A stretch of DNA of 64,000 nt from Datura wrightii (Eukaryota; Streptophyta; Magnoliopsida; Solanales; Solanaceae): the NCBI GenBank assembly GCA_035772735.1, contig JASDFA010000027.1:152394001-152458000 (forward strand). Reading direction: 5' to 3'. The position numbers and the translations under genes were made by a program. Positions 1 to 10,851 of this stretch are shown one piece after another (the stretch's first letter is position 1; every line of letters begins with the position of its first letter). The notes beneath the pieces were generated by a model that was given only the letters and a program-made list of their open reading frames with translations, was not told the DNA's origin and did not search any database.

Positions 1-3000
1 GAAATAGGTCTCCCAAAATGTAGTCACTAGTATATTGTGAGTCTTCCATCTTGATGTTTATGCTTTGCTATATCTAGGGGCTACCTTGTCTTTTGTGATA
101 CCTTATGTGGCCAGAAGCTTCGAGTCAGTCCCGAAGTCTCTCCAGCAGATTTGATAGAGTTATATATGACCGATTTTGATGTTATCCTCAGCATGGATTG
201 GCTATTTGCATGTTATGCCTCAGTTAATTGTAGAACCCGAGTAGTAGAGTTCAAATTTCAGGGTGTGCCAGTGTTAGAATGGAAGAGCAGTTCAGTTGTG
301 CCAGTAGGTTATTTCATTTCTTACCTTAAGGCCCAAAAGATAATCTCCAAAGGTTGTGTATACCATCTAGCTAGGGTTAAGGATGTGGATTCTAAGGCTC
401 CGATTTAGTCAATTCTAGTAGTACGTAAGTATCAAAAAGTCTTCTTAGATGATTTACCGAGAATCTCTCCCAAGCGGGAGATTGATTTTGGTATTGACCT
501 TCTTCTCGACACGTAGCATGTATCTATTCCTCCCTATAGAATGGCTCCAGCTAAGCTAAAAGAGTTGTAAGAGAAGTTAAACGACCTGTTAGATAAGGGT
601 TTCATTAGACCAAGCAAGTCCCCATAAGGTGCACCAGTTCTCTTTGTCTGAAAGAAAGATGGTTCTCTTCGAATGTGTATTGACTATCGGCAATTGAAAC
701 AATTCATCATCAAGAACAGGTATCCTTTACCCAGGGTTGATGATTTATTCGACCAGCTTTAGGGTGCCATGTTTTGTTCAAAGATAGACCTCAAATTGGG
801 TATCATCTTCTTAGAGTCCGGGAGACTGACATCAGAAGACAGCCTTCAGGATGCAGTATGGTCATTATGAGTTTGTAGTTACATCATTTGGACTAACAAA
901 TTCTCCAACAACTTTTATGGACTTGATGAACAGGGTGTTCAAGCCATACTTAGATATGTTTGTGATTGTGTTTATTAATGACATCCTGATATACTCTCGG
1001 AGCAAGGAGAAGCATATCGCTCATTTGAGGATGGTGCTACAGACTCTCAAGGATCACCAATTTTATGATAAATTTAGCATGTGTTAGTTTTGGTTGAACT
1101 CCGTAGCATTTTTGGTCCATGTAGTATCAAGCGAAGGCATAGGGTGGACTCTTAGAAAATAGAAGCGGTGAAGAATTGGCCTAGAACGGTGAATCCTTCA
1201 AATGTTCGGAGCTTCTTGGGTTTAGCTAGCTATTATCGTAGATTTGTTGAAGGTTTCTAATCGATTTCAGCACCTTTGACCAATTTGACTTAGGAGAAGT
1301 GATATTCCAGGCTTGTGAGCAGAGCTTCCAAGAGTGGAATACTCGACTTACTTCAGCACTGGTGTGAACTCTATCGGAGGGTACTGATGGGTTCGTGGTG
1401 TGTTTTGATGCTTCAAGGATCGGACATAGGTGTGTGTTGATGCAACACTTGAAGGTTATAGCATATGCCTCTAGACAACTAAAGGTCCACAAGAAGAATT
1501 ACCTGCGATCATTAATTGGCCGTAGCGGTATTCGCCTTGAAAATTTGGAGACATTACTTGTACGAGGTCCACGTGGATGTGTTTATGGACCATAAGAGCT
1601 TACAATATGTGTTCACGCAGAAGGATCTTAATCTTCGGCAAAGGAGATGGTTGGAGCTACTCAAAGACTACGATATGAGTGTGCTTTATCATCTGTGTAA
1701 GGCTAATCTAGTAGCGGATGCGCTTAGTAGACTCTCTATGGGGTGTCTGTCTAATGTGGATGAGGGAAAGAAGGAGCTACAGAAGGATGTGCATGGACTC
1801 GCAAGGTTGGGCATTAGGTTGGTTGACTCAACCGATAGCAGTGTTGTTGTTTAGAACAGATCAGAATCATCCTTGGTGACTGATGTGAAAGCTAGATAAG
1901 ATGAGGACTCAATTTTGGTAAAGTTGAAGGAAGCGGTTCAAAATTAGAAGGTAGAGGTGTTCTCCAAAGGGGGAGATGTTGTGTTCAATACCAGGGTTGT
2001 CTATGTGTTCCAGATGTTGACAATTTGAGAAGTCGGATGTTGCATGAGGCTCACGGAACTAGTTATTCTATCCATCCAGGTGCCACCAATATGTACCATG
2101 ACTTACGGGAAGTCTATTGGTGGAATGGGATGAAGAAGGACATCGCGGAGTTTGTAGCAAAGTGTCTAAACTGTCAACAAATAAAGGTTGAGCATCAGAG
2201 ATTGAGAGGTGTGCTTTAGGATATCAATATTCCTACTTGGAAGTGGAAAAAGATCAGCACGGACTTCATCACAGTGTTGCCTCGTACTCATCAACAATAT
2301 GACTCTATTTGGGTTGTGGTAGATAGGTTGACCAAGGCCGCTCATTTTCTACCAGTAAAGACCATGGATTCGGTGGAGGACTATGCCAAGCTATATATTC
2401 GGGAGCTATTTTGATTGCATGGAGTGCCCTTGTCCATAATTTCAGAGAAAGGTACCTCTCAGTTTTGGAATTCGTTTCAAAAAGCACTTGGTACTCAGGT
2501 TAAGCTCAGCACAACATTTCAACCGCAAACGGATGGTAAAGCAGAGCGGATAATTCAGACTCTCGAGGACATGTTGTGAGCATGCATAATTGACTTCAAA
2601 GGTTGTTGGGATGATCATTTGCCTCTTATTGAGTTTGCATGCAATAACAGCTGTCATTCCCGTATCCAGATGGCACCGTTCGAGGCTCTTTATGGGAGGA
2701 GATGTAGATCTCCCATTGGTTGGTTTGAGGTTGGTGAGGTAGCAATGATAGGACCAGATTTAGTTCATGAGGTTATGGAGAAGGTCCAATTAATAAGGGA
2801 CAGGTTGAAAACCACTTAGAGTCGCAAAATTCCTATACAAACGTGAGAAGGAGAGAATTAGAATTTGAAGTTGATGATTGGGTATTTTTGAAGGTTTCTC
2901 CAATGAAGGGGGTGATGAGGTTCGGAAAAAAGGGGAAACTTAGTCCCCACTATGTCGGCCCATACAGGATTATGAGGTGTGTTGGCAAGGTATCTTATGA

Positions 3001-3305
3001 ATTGGATTTTCCCTTAGAATTAGCTTTGTGCATCCCGTATTCCGTGTATCTCTCTTAAAGAAGTGTTTGGGTGATCCAGCTCTAGTCGTCCCGGTGGACA
3101 GTGTTAGTGTGAAAGATAGCCTCTGTTATGAGGAGGTTCTGGTAGAAATACTAGATCGTCAGGTTTGATGGCTAAGGAATAAGGAAATAGCTTCAGTTAA
3201 GGTATAAGGAGGAATCAACATGTTAAGGGAGCTAGGTGTGAAGCCAAAGCAGATATGATTGCTCGATACCCACATTTATTCTCTACCGGCTCAGTTCCAG
3301 CTTGA
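1..3305 (+). pseudogene. Element A pol remnant (PR-RT-RNaseH-IN-chromodomain)
   Basis: This is a degenerate gypsy polyprotein with many stops and frameshifts. Protease covers about 20-400: the active-site triplet reads YLGAT (from 71), so the catalytic Asp is gone, and an internal stretch is deleted before ELYMTDFDVILSMDW. RT covers about 560-1150: KDGSLRMCIDYRQL is recognisable near 655-700, and the polymerase motif reads FINDIL (971-988) with the first Asp changed to Asn. RNase H lies around 1380-1735, ending in ADALSRLSM. The integrase zinc finger (HPGAT...CLNCQQ) is at about 2070-2180. The integrase core spans about 2250-2800, with the second catalytic Asp region altered to SEKG next to a small deletion. 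The chromodomain-like tail spans about 2840-3300. No single reading frame is open for long, so the copy cannot make its own enzymes. Confidence 0.9.
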
Positions 3306-3524
3306 GGTATCAACTATTCTCTCAAACTCTATTAAGTTTTTCATGTTCAGTTCATGTGCCCAAGTTTCTTTTATCTATCTGTACGTATGTATGATTCGTG
3401 AATATTATTCAGCTATGTATGTATGATTCCATTAGTTTTTGGATTAAATGATCAGTATTTGAATGTGATGATTGCATTTCTCTACTTTTCTGTATGTTTT
3501 CTAGCATTTGAGGACAATATGTTC

Positions 3525-3539
3525 CCAAGGGGGAGATAT
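3525..3539 (+). promoter_or_regulatory. Polypurine tract of element A
   Basis: A purine-rich run (CCAAGGGGGAGATAT) lies directly against the 3' LTR start TGTTATAC at 3540. In Ty3/gypsy elements this primes plus-strand DNA synthesis. The same motif precedes the 3' LTRs of A2, J, K, B and C here. Confidence 0.85.
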
Positions 3540-5683
3540 TGTTATACGCCGGAAGCCCAAAGATCAAACCCGGGAGTTGAAATGGACAAAAACTTAAAAT
3601 CTAGCATTAGGCACATAACGAGTCATGAGGAGACCCGTGAGAGCAGCCAACGAGTCGTGATGTGACTCGTGGGGAGGCCCAAGTGATGATTTGCAGTTTG
3701 AAAAAATAGGATCCGCACAGGCGTGACCATGACTCATGGTCAGGCCCCACGAGTTGTTAGGTCAGTCGTGGGGTGGGTGAGTAAGAAAAGAGAAGAAGAG
3801 AGGTAGTGCACTTGACGGGAGGACCCATGAATCGTGGTCAGTCCCCACGATTCGTGGTGTGAGTCGTGACCAAGCAGGGAATAAAATTTATTCAGGCTGA
3901 AGCAGTGTACGTCAGGGTTCATGCCATCAGTTCTAGCCATAGAGGATGAGTCATTATGTCCCTCTTTGGGAGTATCTGGCAGTTATTTTCAGCGAGTTTA
4001 GTAAGGGTTTTTCTGTAATTTCTAAGATCCTATGGCCTAAACTATGTCGTTTTGAGTTATGAACGACGACTTTTAAAGGGATTAAGTTCATTTTAGGCCT
4101 TATTCACCCATTCATGCAAGATAGAAAGTGTGAGAGGGTGATCAAGCTTTGTGTTCTTCCATTTCCCTTAAATTTATTCTTAGGCTATCAAAGAAGTGTA
4201 AGAATCAGCTACCAATAGGTATGTAGGGTTATGAATAGGTGAATTCTTTCACACCCATGCCCAATCTATCTCTAGATCATGAATGTTCTATGACTAATCT
4301 ATGGGGTTTTAACCCATTGCTTGAAGTTCCTAATTCTTTACATGGTTATGATTTAAATATGTCTCTACCAATGAATTATGAAGCATGGGAAACTTTAATA
4401 GTATTTTCAATTAAAAATCATGTTTCTAGTGTTATGAATTCAAAAGCCCATAGATGAAAAGTTCATGAAAGATGAGATTTGTGATGAATGTATAATGATG
4501 ATGACTTATTATGATGAAAAGTATATTTTCAAGCTACCCATGTTTATGATCATATTCTCAATATGAATTGAGTATTTTAAAGTATGATGAAGCTTTGGGC
4601 AATGCCCACATGTTCATAGTATGATTGATGATTTCCCGAATTAAACTTACCACATAGTTTTGGAGCGAAGGCTCCCAATTATCTTTCACCTTGTGGTATG
4701 GTTTGAGTTGAAGCTTCTCATATGCATGATTTCATATTTGAGATGTGTTTTATGATTTAACTTTGTCAATAGATGATGTTGAGCTCCGTTGAATAACAAT
4801 ATAGAGCATATGCATTTTTTTGGGAGTAGTGTCTAGCACCGAGTAGGCTAAGGGTCGATCACTCTATGCCTTAGAACTACACACCAATGTAGGTTTATAC
4901 TTATATGTATTACTTCGAGACCTCCCTTGTGAGCTATCCCCAACCATATTTTCTCACAAGCTTGATATCGATATCATGGTATCGTCCGTAGCCTTAACAA
5001 GGACTTGGACGGCTGAACCCACTTGAGTGTGAAAGTTGGGACCACGTAAGCTTTATGGTGGTATGTCGATTAAAATACGAGTCTCCCATTGTTCCTCATA
5101 ATTTCAGTTATCCATATTTATTATTCATGAGATTTCTATATCTATATAATTTCTAAAACATGTTTGACTCAATGTTCAATTTTACTTATAAGTATCATAT
5201 TTAAACTTTGAGTTAATCGATGCAGTTATGATGATGTGTTATGTTATGATGAGATCATCATTTTAGAAAGAATGCATGCAAGCCTTACTCTCAGATTCTT
5301 AATGTTTATGTTTACATTATGCATTGTCTTTAAATGATTTTACTTAGTTAAGTGGTATTACTTACCTTACATACTCGGTACATCTCCCGAGGACAAGACT
5401 ATTTAGATTTTCTCCATGTATTTTCCGTTTCAGCTTGTTGAGTTAGTTGGGGTCCTGTCCTATCAACTCGTCATGTATAAACGCTTTTCAGATGAAAGAT
5501 GTATTTAGCTTCAGATTGTGTATTCTGATGTTATGCTTGATTTATAATTCCTCTATGATTATCTTGTCGATTCTTCTATTTTATTGATTGAGATAGATGC
5601 ATTCTTATGTCATGGGTCGACTTGGACTCTCTCGGGGCTCCTTGTCCCGTATCGCAATCCGGGCCTCCGTTCGCGTCGTGACA
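3540..5683 (+). repeat. 3' LTR of element A
   Basis: The LTR begins TGTTATACGCC immediately after the PPT and ends ...CGTCGTGACA, about 2.14 kb. Its first 350 bases (U3) carry repeated ACGAGTCGT/ACGACTCGT-type words, for example near 3620-3870. A GTCGTTTTG...TTTTAAAGGG block lies near 4045-4080, where the promoter of this LTR type probably sits. It has no coding content. The short open frames within it are chance. Confidence 0.85.
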
Positions 5684-8205
5684 TCAGCTTCAACATCAGG
5701 TACTAAAATTTATCCGTAGTACTCTTTTCTGTTCCATACTTATCGGCTTTATTAATGTTTTAAATGTGCACCTTAGTTTCAAAAGTCCAATTAGTATGTT
5801 CACCACAGTTGGGAGACAGTCTTTCCTTCATTAGTCAGTTTATAGCTTTTTATGCGGGATTTCAGCTCTTTCCCGTAGTCTTTCAGCTAATTTGGCCTAT
5901 ATTCGAGGACCAATGTTCCTTAGGGGGAAATATATAACACCCCAGAAATTCCTGAGACTAACCTTTAGCTTTAGAACTCGGTCGTGTAGAAAACTAGTAA
6001 AAAGACCTCATTACAAGTTACCGTACAACTTGTACAATCATGGTACAAGTCGTACCTGGACTCGTAACAGGAGGGTTGGAGGAAAACAGTAAGTGTGATT
6101 GGAGGAATCAAGAGTGCATGTTACGACTCATACCAAGATGGTATAGATCATACTGACCAGTCATGGATAAGTTCAAAGAAATGATCAAGGAAATCATGGG
6201 TAACCACGAGTCCTGGTACGAATCATGGCGTATTAGCATGGACCGTACATAAAGTTTGTGATTTGAATTAGAAAAGTGTTCAGAAGGAAATAGCAGACCA
6301 ATGTACGACTCATAGGAATGGTATGGAGCAGGTTCCCTAACCACGAGCGAAGGTACGAGTCGTAGGATCTCAGTACGACTCATAGGCTAAGTCGTAACAC
6401 CTGTCGGGCAGAAATTTTAACGTAGTTTCCTAGGGTATTTTTGTAACCTCCCATTATTATAATGCCTAAGCTACGTCATTTGGGATTCGTTTAGAGGTGA
6501 ATCAAAGGGGGAGGATGACCGATTCTTCTTCTCATTCTCTCTCAAACTCTCAGAAATTGTACAAAGAAAGCACAAGCATCTCATAGCAAAAGCTAGGGCA
6601 TATAGTTTTCCTTCTTAGATTTCTCAAGGGTTCTCCTAGGAATTCTACTACGGGTATGTGTGATTCAAACTAGGGAATACCGTTCATCCTTATGTCCCAA
6701 AATTTTTACAGAAAATCTTATCAGTTCTAACCCTACAAAAGATCGAAACTATGGTTTTTCTCCAGACAGATGATAATTCTCCTCCTTGTTATAATTCATG
6801 CTTTGTATCTAATTTCATGGAGTATGTATTTTAGCCCTAATCTTTAAATGTGATTTTGAATGAGACTTACATGATTTAGAGTCCAAATATGAACATTTCT
6901 TTGTAAGGACAATTTATTGAAAAAGCATGAATGTTAATAAAGATACATGATCAGAAGTTATCCTTATGGTGTATTCAGTCTCAGAGTCTCAGTCAATATT
7001 TAGTATTCTAAATATTCTTTAGAAATGTTAGCTGATGAGTTTGACTATAGTCAATCTTTTAGGAGTTTAGTAACACTCCATTGTCTCAGCTATCAGTCAT
7101 TAGCGGTTCTTTAGACAGTTATGATACTTTCAGATAGAGCATCTATGACAAGTCTTAGAACACCAGTAACTCAGTTATTAGGTCCTTCAGACTCTAAGGG
7201 TGCTTCAAGATGATAGTCCTTATCTAAGTCTTAGGACATCAATTTCGAGCTATCAGCGTGTAGACACAATTAGGATTTCCAGTGGGAGTAGAACTTAACA
7301 CCGATTCGATCGAGGTTCATCGCACCTAGGTTTCCAGAACTATGTCACCGTTGTGGGTTATTAGCCTGAAAGGTTCTTTGACAATGATCACCCAGCTCAG
7401 CCACTACACCGAGGCAAGGTATAGTGGGCTTTCTTCGATGAGCTGTATACATAAGAATCCATATTTAGCTCATGTGGTTACATGTCGGTTATAGTTTCTC
7501 TCATAATATAGTACAATACAACATCAGTCTAGTACAATAACATTATCTTGCTTAATTCAGTCCTCCAAAATTCAGAATATGTTTACGCCCTTCATATGAT
7601 TATTTGTACTTGCAGTATTATCATATTTTCAGATACTTCATTATTTATGATTCTAGTTATAGTCATTGCATGCTCTGTCAGTATAGTTTACAAACATTCA
7701 GTATTTTTATATTTATCTCATATCTCACTTACTTAGTACATTTAATGTACTGATGCATACTCTTTATGCTATATCATCTTATGATATAGGTGCATGTTCT
7801 CAGTCTCAACATCGTTAGTTATTCTCCTCCAGCGATACCGACAGTGTTCAGTGTTGAGTCCTCATTTTCCGCGGGTGAGGTCTATGTTCTTGTTTCCAGG
7901 ATTATTTTTAGCCTTCATACTTTGGATTTAGCTGGGGGCTTGTCCCAGCAACTCATCAATTCTTAGATGGCTTTCAGACAGAGTGGTAGTTCAGTTTGTT
8001 TTGTAGCAGTTCCATATATTTCAGTATTAGATCAGATGTCTTGTTACTTAAAGTAGTTTTAATCAGTTATATTTACAAAGCTTCCGCTGGTAGATTCCAT
8101 ACAGTAATCCGACTATAAGTATGTTTCTATGCCATAGGTTAGCCTAGGCTCAGTTATGGCTCAAAGTACTGTGTCATGTTCCGGGTAGAGACTCAGGTCG
8201 TGACA
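5684..8205 (+). mobile_element. Element A2: 3' end and 3' LTR of a second Tekay-like element
   Basis: Bases 5684-5932 match the stretch between the pol C-terminus and the PPT in the other copies, and end in CCTTAGGGGGAAATA. The LTR starts at 5933 (TATAACACCCC, with TG changed to TA) and ends at 8205 (GGTCGTGACA), 2.27 kb. U3 words here have drifted to the TACGACTCATA type (6115-6395). Element A was inserted near the end of this element's pol, so the rest of A2 should reappear upstream of A. The right flank is an unrelated Athila-type LTR fragment. Confidence 0.85.
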
Positions 8206-8650
8206 CGCTAGAAGGGTGTTGATGCTCACAAATTTTACGAACACTCTAGTGCTATGGTGAGAGTATGGTGCCAGAGGAGTTGTGCAGAAATTTGGCTAAC
8301 TCCTTGGTGTTATGGTGCGAGTTGGGTGCCCCGAGCCAATCTTCAGAGAAAATTTGACTAACTCCTTGGTGCTATACATGGGTCGGTGCGCTAGACCCTC
8401 CTAGATGAGATTTTGCTATGCTTTATGTCAATTACTTGAATGCAAGAGCGTCATTTGAAGTCTCACTAATATATATAACATCTAGGGTGTTTCTATCATA
8501 TCAATTATCATATTGTTCATAATTTTTAAGGTTCTAACCGAACTTTTGGGATGAGAGACTAGTTCTACTTCTGTTTCTTCTTTCTTTCATGTTTTACTGC
8601 GATTGATGATATTATCTTTCTTCTTCTGTTTGTTTATGAGTGACTAAACA
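8206..8650 (+). repeat. Athila-type LTR fragment (same family as LTRs G and H)
   Basis: The segment resembles 61000-61490 and part of 62780-63180. It has two to three imperfect modules of the form CTAACTCCTTGGTGCTAT...GGTGCG, then ATATATATAACATCTAGG (TATA region), then a TGATGATATTATCTTT block. Both LTR ends are missing. The left end is cut by A2 and the right end is fused to integrase sequence of element J near 8645-8655. Confidence 0.75.
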
Positions 8651-9698
8651 TTCTAGATGTCAATCATTTGAGATAACGGATGTTGCATGAGGCTCATAGA
8701 TCGAGGTATTCTATCCACCCAGGTGCCACCATGATATACCATGATATACGGGAAGTCTATTGGTGGAATGACATGAAGAAGGACATAGCGGAGTTTGTGG
8801 CTAAGTGTCTGAATTGTTAACAAGCGAAAGTGAAGCATTAAATAATAGGAGGAGTGCTACAAGACATCAGTATTCCCATTTGGAAGTGGAAAGAGATCAA
8901 TATGGATTTACTCATAGCGTAACCTCACACTCGTTGACAGTATGACTCTATTTGGGTGGTTGTAGACAGGTTGACCAAAGCAACCCATTTTCTATCAGTC
9001 AAAACTACAGACTTAGTGAAGGATTATGCTAAATTGTACATGGGTCGGTGCGCTAGACCCTCCTAGATGAGATTTTGCTATGCTTTATGTCAATTACTTG
9101 AATGCAAGAGCGTCATTTGAAATCTCACCAATATATATAACATCTAGGGTGTTTCTATCATATCAATTATCATATTGTTCATAATTTTTAAGGTTCTAAC
9201 CGAACTTTTGGGATGAGAGACTAGTTCTACTTATGTTTCTTTTTTCTTTCATGTTTTACTGCGATTGATGATATTATCTTTCTTCTTCTGTTTGTTTATG
9301 AGTGACTAAACATTCTAGATGTCAATCATTTGAGATAACGGATGTTGCATGAGGATCATAGATCGAGGTATTCTATCCACCCAGGTGCCACCATGATATA
9401 CCATGATATACGAGAAGTCTATTGGTGGAAGGACATGAAGAAGGACATAGCGGAGTTTGTGGCTAAGTGTCTGAATTGTTAACAAGCGAAAGTGAAGCAT
9501 TAAATAACAGGAGGAGTGCTACAAGACATCAGTATTCCCATTTGGAAGTGGAAAGAGATCAATATGGATTTACTCATAGCGTAACCTTACACTCGTTGAC
9601 AGTATGACTCTATTTGGGTGGTTGTAGACAGGTTGACCAAAGCAACCCATTTTCTATCAGTCAAAACTACAGACTTAGTGAAGGATTATGCTAAATTG
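8375..9698 (+). repeat. Tandem duplication, two 662-bp units
   Basis: Unit 1 (8375-9036) and unit 2 (9037-9698) are nearly identical at a constant offset of 662 bases. Each unit holds an Athila LTR fragment followed by the start of a chromovirus integrase. TACAT occurs at the start of both units and again just after unit 2, consistent with duplication through 5-base microhomology. Only a few substitutions separate the units, so the event looks recent relative to the decay of the integrase itself. Confidence 0.93.
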
Positions 9699-10610
9699 TA
9701 CATTTTGGAGTTAGTTTGGTTGCATGGTGTTCCCTTGTCCTTCATTTCGGATAAAGGTACTCAGTTCACCTCATAGTTTTGGATATTATTTCAGAAGCGA
9801 CTTGGTACTTAGGTCAAGCTTAGCACAACTTTGCACCCATAGACAGATGGTTAGGCTGAATGGGTCATTTAGACTCTTGAGGATACGTTGAGTGCATGTG
9901 TGCTTGACTTCAAAGGTAGTTGGGATGATCGTTTACCTCTTATCAAGTTTGCTTATAACAATAGCTACTAATCTAGCATACAGATGGCTTCGTTTGAGGC
10001 TCTTTATGGACGGAGATGTAGATTACCAATTGGTTGGTTTGAGGTAGGTAAAGCTAGGTAGATTGGGAGAGATTTAGTTCATGAGGCTATAGAGAAAGTT
10101 TAGCTTACAGAAAGGCTGAAAACAGCTCAGAGTCGGCAAAAGTCATATTCGAATGTTAGGTAAAGAGAAATTGATTTTGAAGTTGATGATTGGGTGTTCT
10201 TGAAGGTGTCTCCCATGAAGGGAGTGATGAGGTCTGAAAAGAAAGGAAAGCTTAGTCCTCGATATGTTGGACCATCTAGGATGGTAAAGTGGCCTATGAG
10301 TTGGAGCTACCAGCGGAGTTGGCTTCTGTTCATCTAGTTTTCTAGAAATCACTGTTAAAGAAGATTGTTGGTGATCCAACTTTGGTTTCCCAGTGGAAAG
10401 CACAGGTGTGAAGGATAACCTTAACTCTGAGGAGGTACTAGTTGAGATCTTTAATCGTCGGGTTCGGAAGTTGAGTAACAAAGAAGTAGCTTCGGTTATG
10501 GTTCTATGGAGAATTCAGCTGGCTGAGGGAGCTACGTAGGAAGCCAAAAACAGATATGATGGATAGATAGCCGCACCTTTTCCCTACCGACTCAGTTCCA
10601 GCATGAAGTA
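8652..10610 (+). pseudogene. Element J integrase and chromodomain remnant
   Basis: This is the 3' third of a chromovirus pol. The integrase zinc-finger region (HPGAT...KCLNC) occurs twice, at about 8715-8820 and 9378-9482, because of the 662-bp duplication. The core continues in the second copy: the NMD motif, VDRLTKATHFLSVKT, ISDKGTQFTS at about 9745-9770, and the third catalytic region near 9840-9860, then SWDDRLPLIKFAYNNSY and RRCRLPIGWFEVG. The C-terminal tail (DDWVFLKVSPMKGVM) is at about 10180-10230, and the chromodomain-like part up to 10610 is frameshifted. At least ten in-frame stops are visible, mostly at sites where relatives have CAG/CAA (Gln), as expected from C-to-T change. No RT or gag precedes it; the left part is replaced by the Athila LTR fragment. 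Confidence 0.88.
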
Positions 10611-10837
10611 TTAGTTTCCTCCTTTGTACTCTATTTAGTTTCATGTATAATTCATGTCTCTTAGTTCCTTTCATGTCTCTACTTGTTTGTGTGATTCATG
10701 AAATCATTTTAATCATGTGTATCAGTTCGGAGTCAGTCACTGTGCCAGTTTTCAGCTTCAGATGTACCGTATTTGAGATTTTAGTTCCCTTCCCCATCTC
10801 TTTAGTATGTTTACCCAAATTCAAGGACGAATATTCT

Positions 10838-10851
10838 CAAGGGGGAGATAT
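10838..10851 (+). promoter_or_regulatory. Polypurine tract of element J
   Basis: CAAGGGGGAGATAT abuts the LTR start TGTACTACCCC at 10852. Confidence 0.8.

Larger units (their letters stand above)
1..5683 (+). mobile_element. Element A: 3' part of a Tekay-like Ty3/gypsy chromovirus
   Basis: The window opens inside this element. What remains is protease, RT, RNase H, integrase and a chromodomain-like tail, then a PPT and a complete 3' LTR. The order PR-RT-RH-IN is diagnostic of Ty3/gypsy, and the C-terminal tail (YEEV...RNKEIASVKV) is typical of plant chromoviruses. The LTR ends at 5683, and the bases that follow are the 3' end of a second related element (A2), so A is inserted in A2. The 5' LTR and gag lie outside the window, so the target duplication cannot be checked. 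Confidence 0.9.

Noticed and set aside
10143..10481. 112-codon minus-strand frame
   Set aside because: It is the antisense shadow of the chromodomain part of element J on the plus strand.
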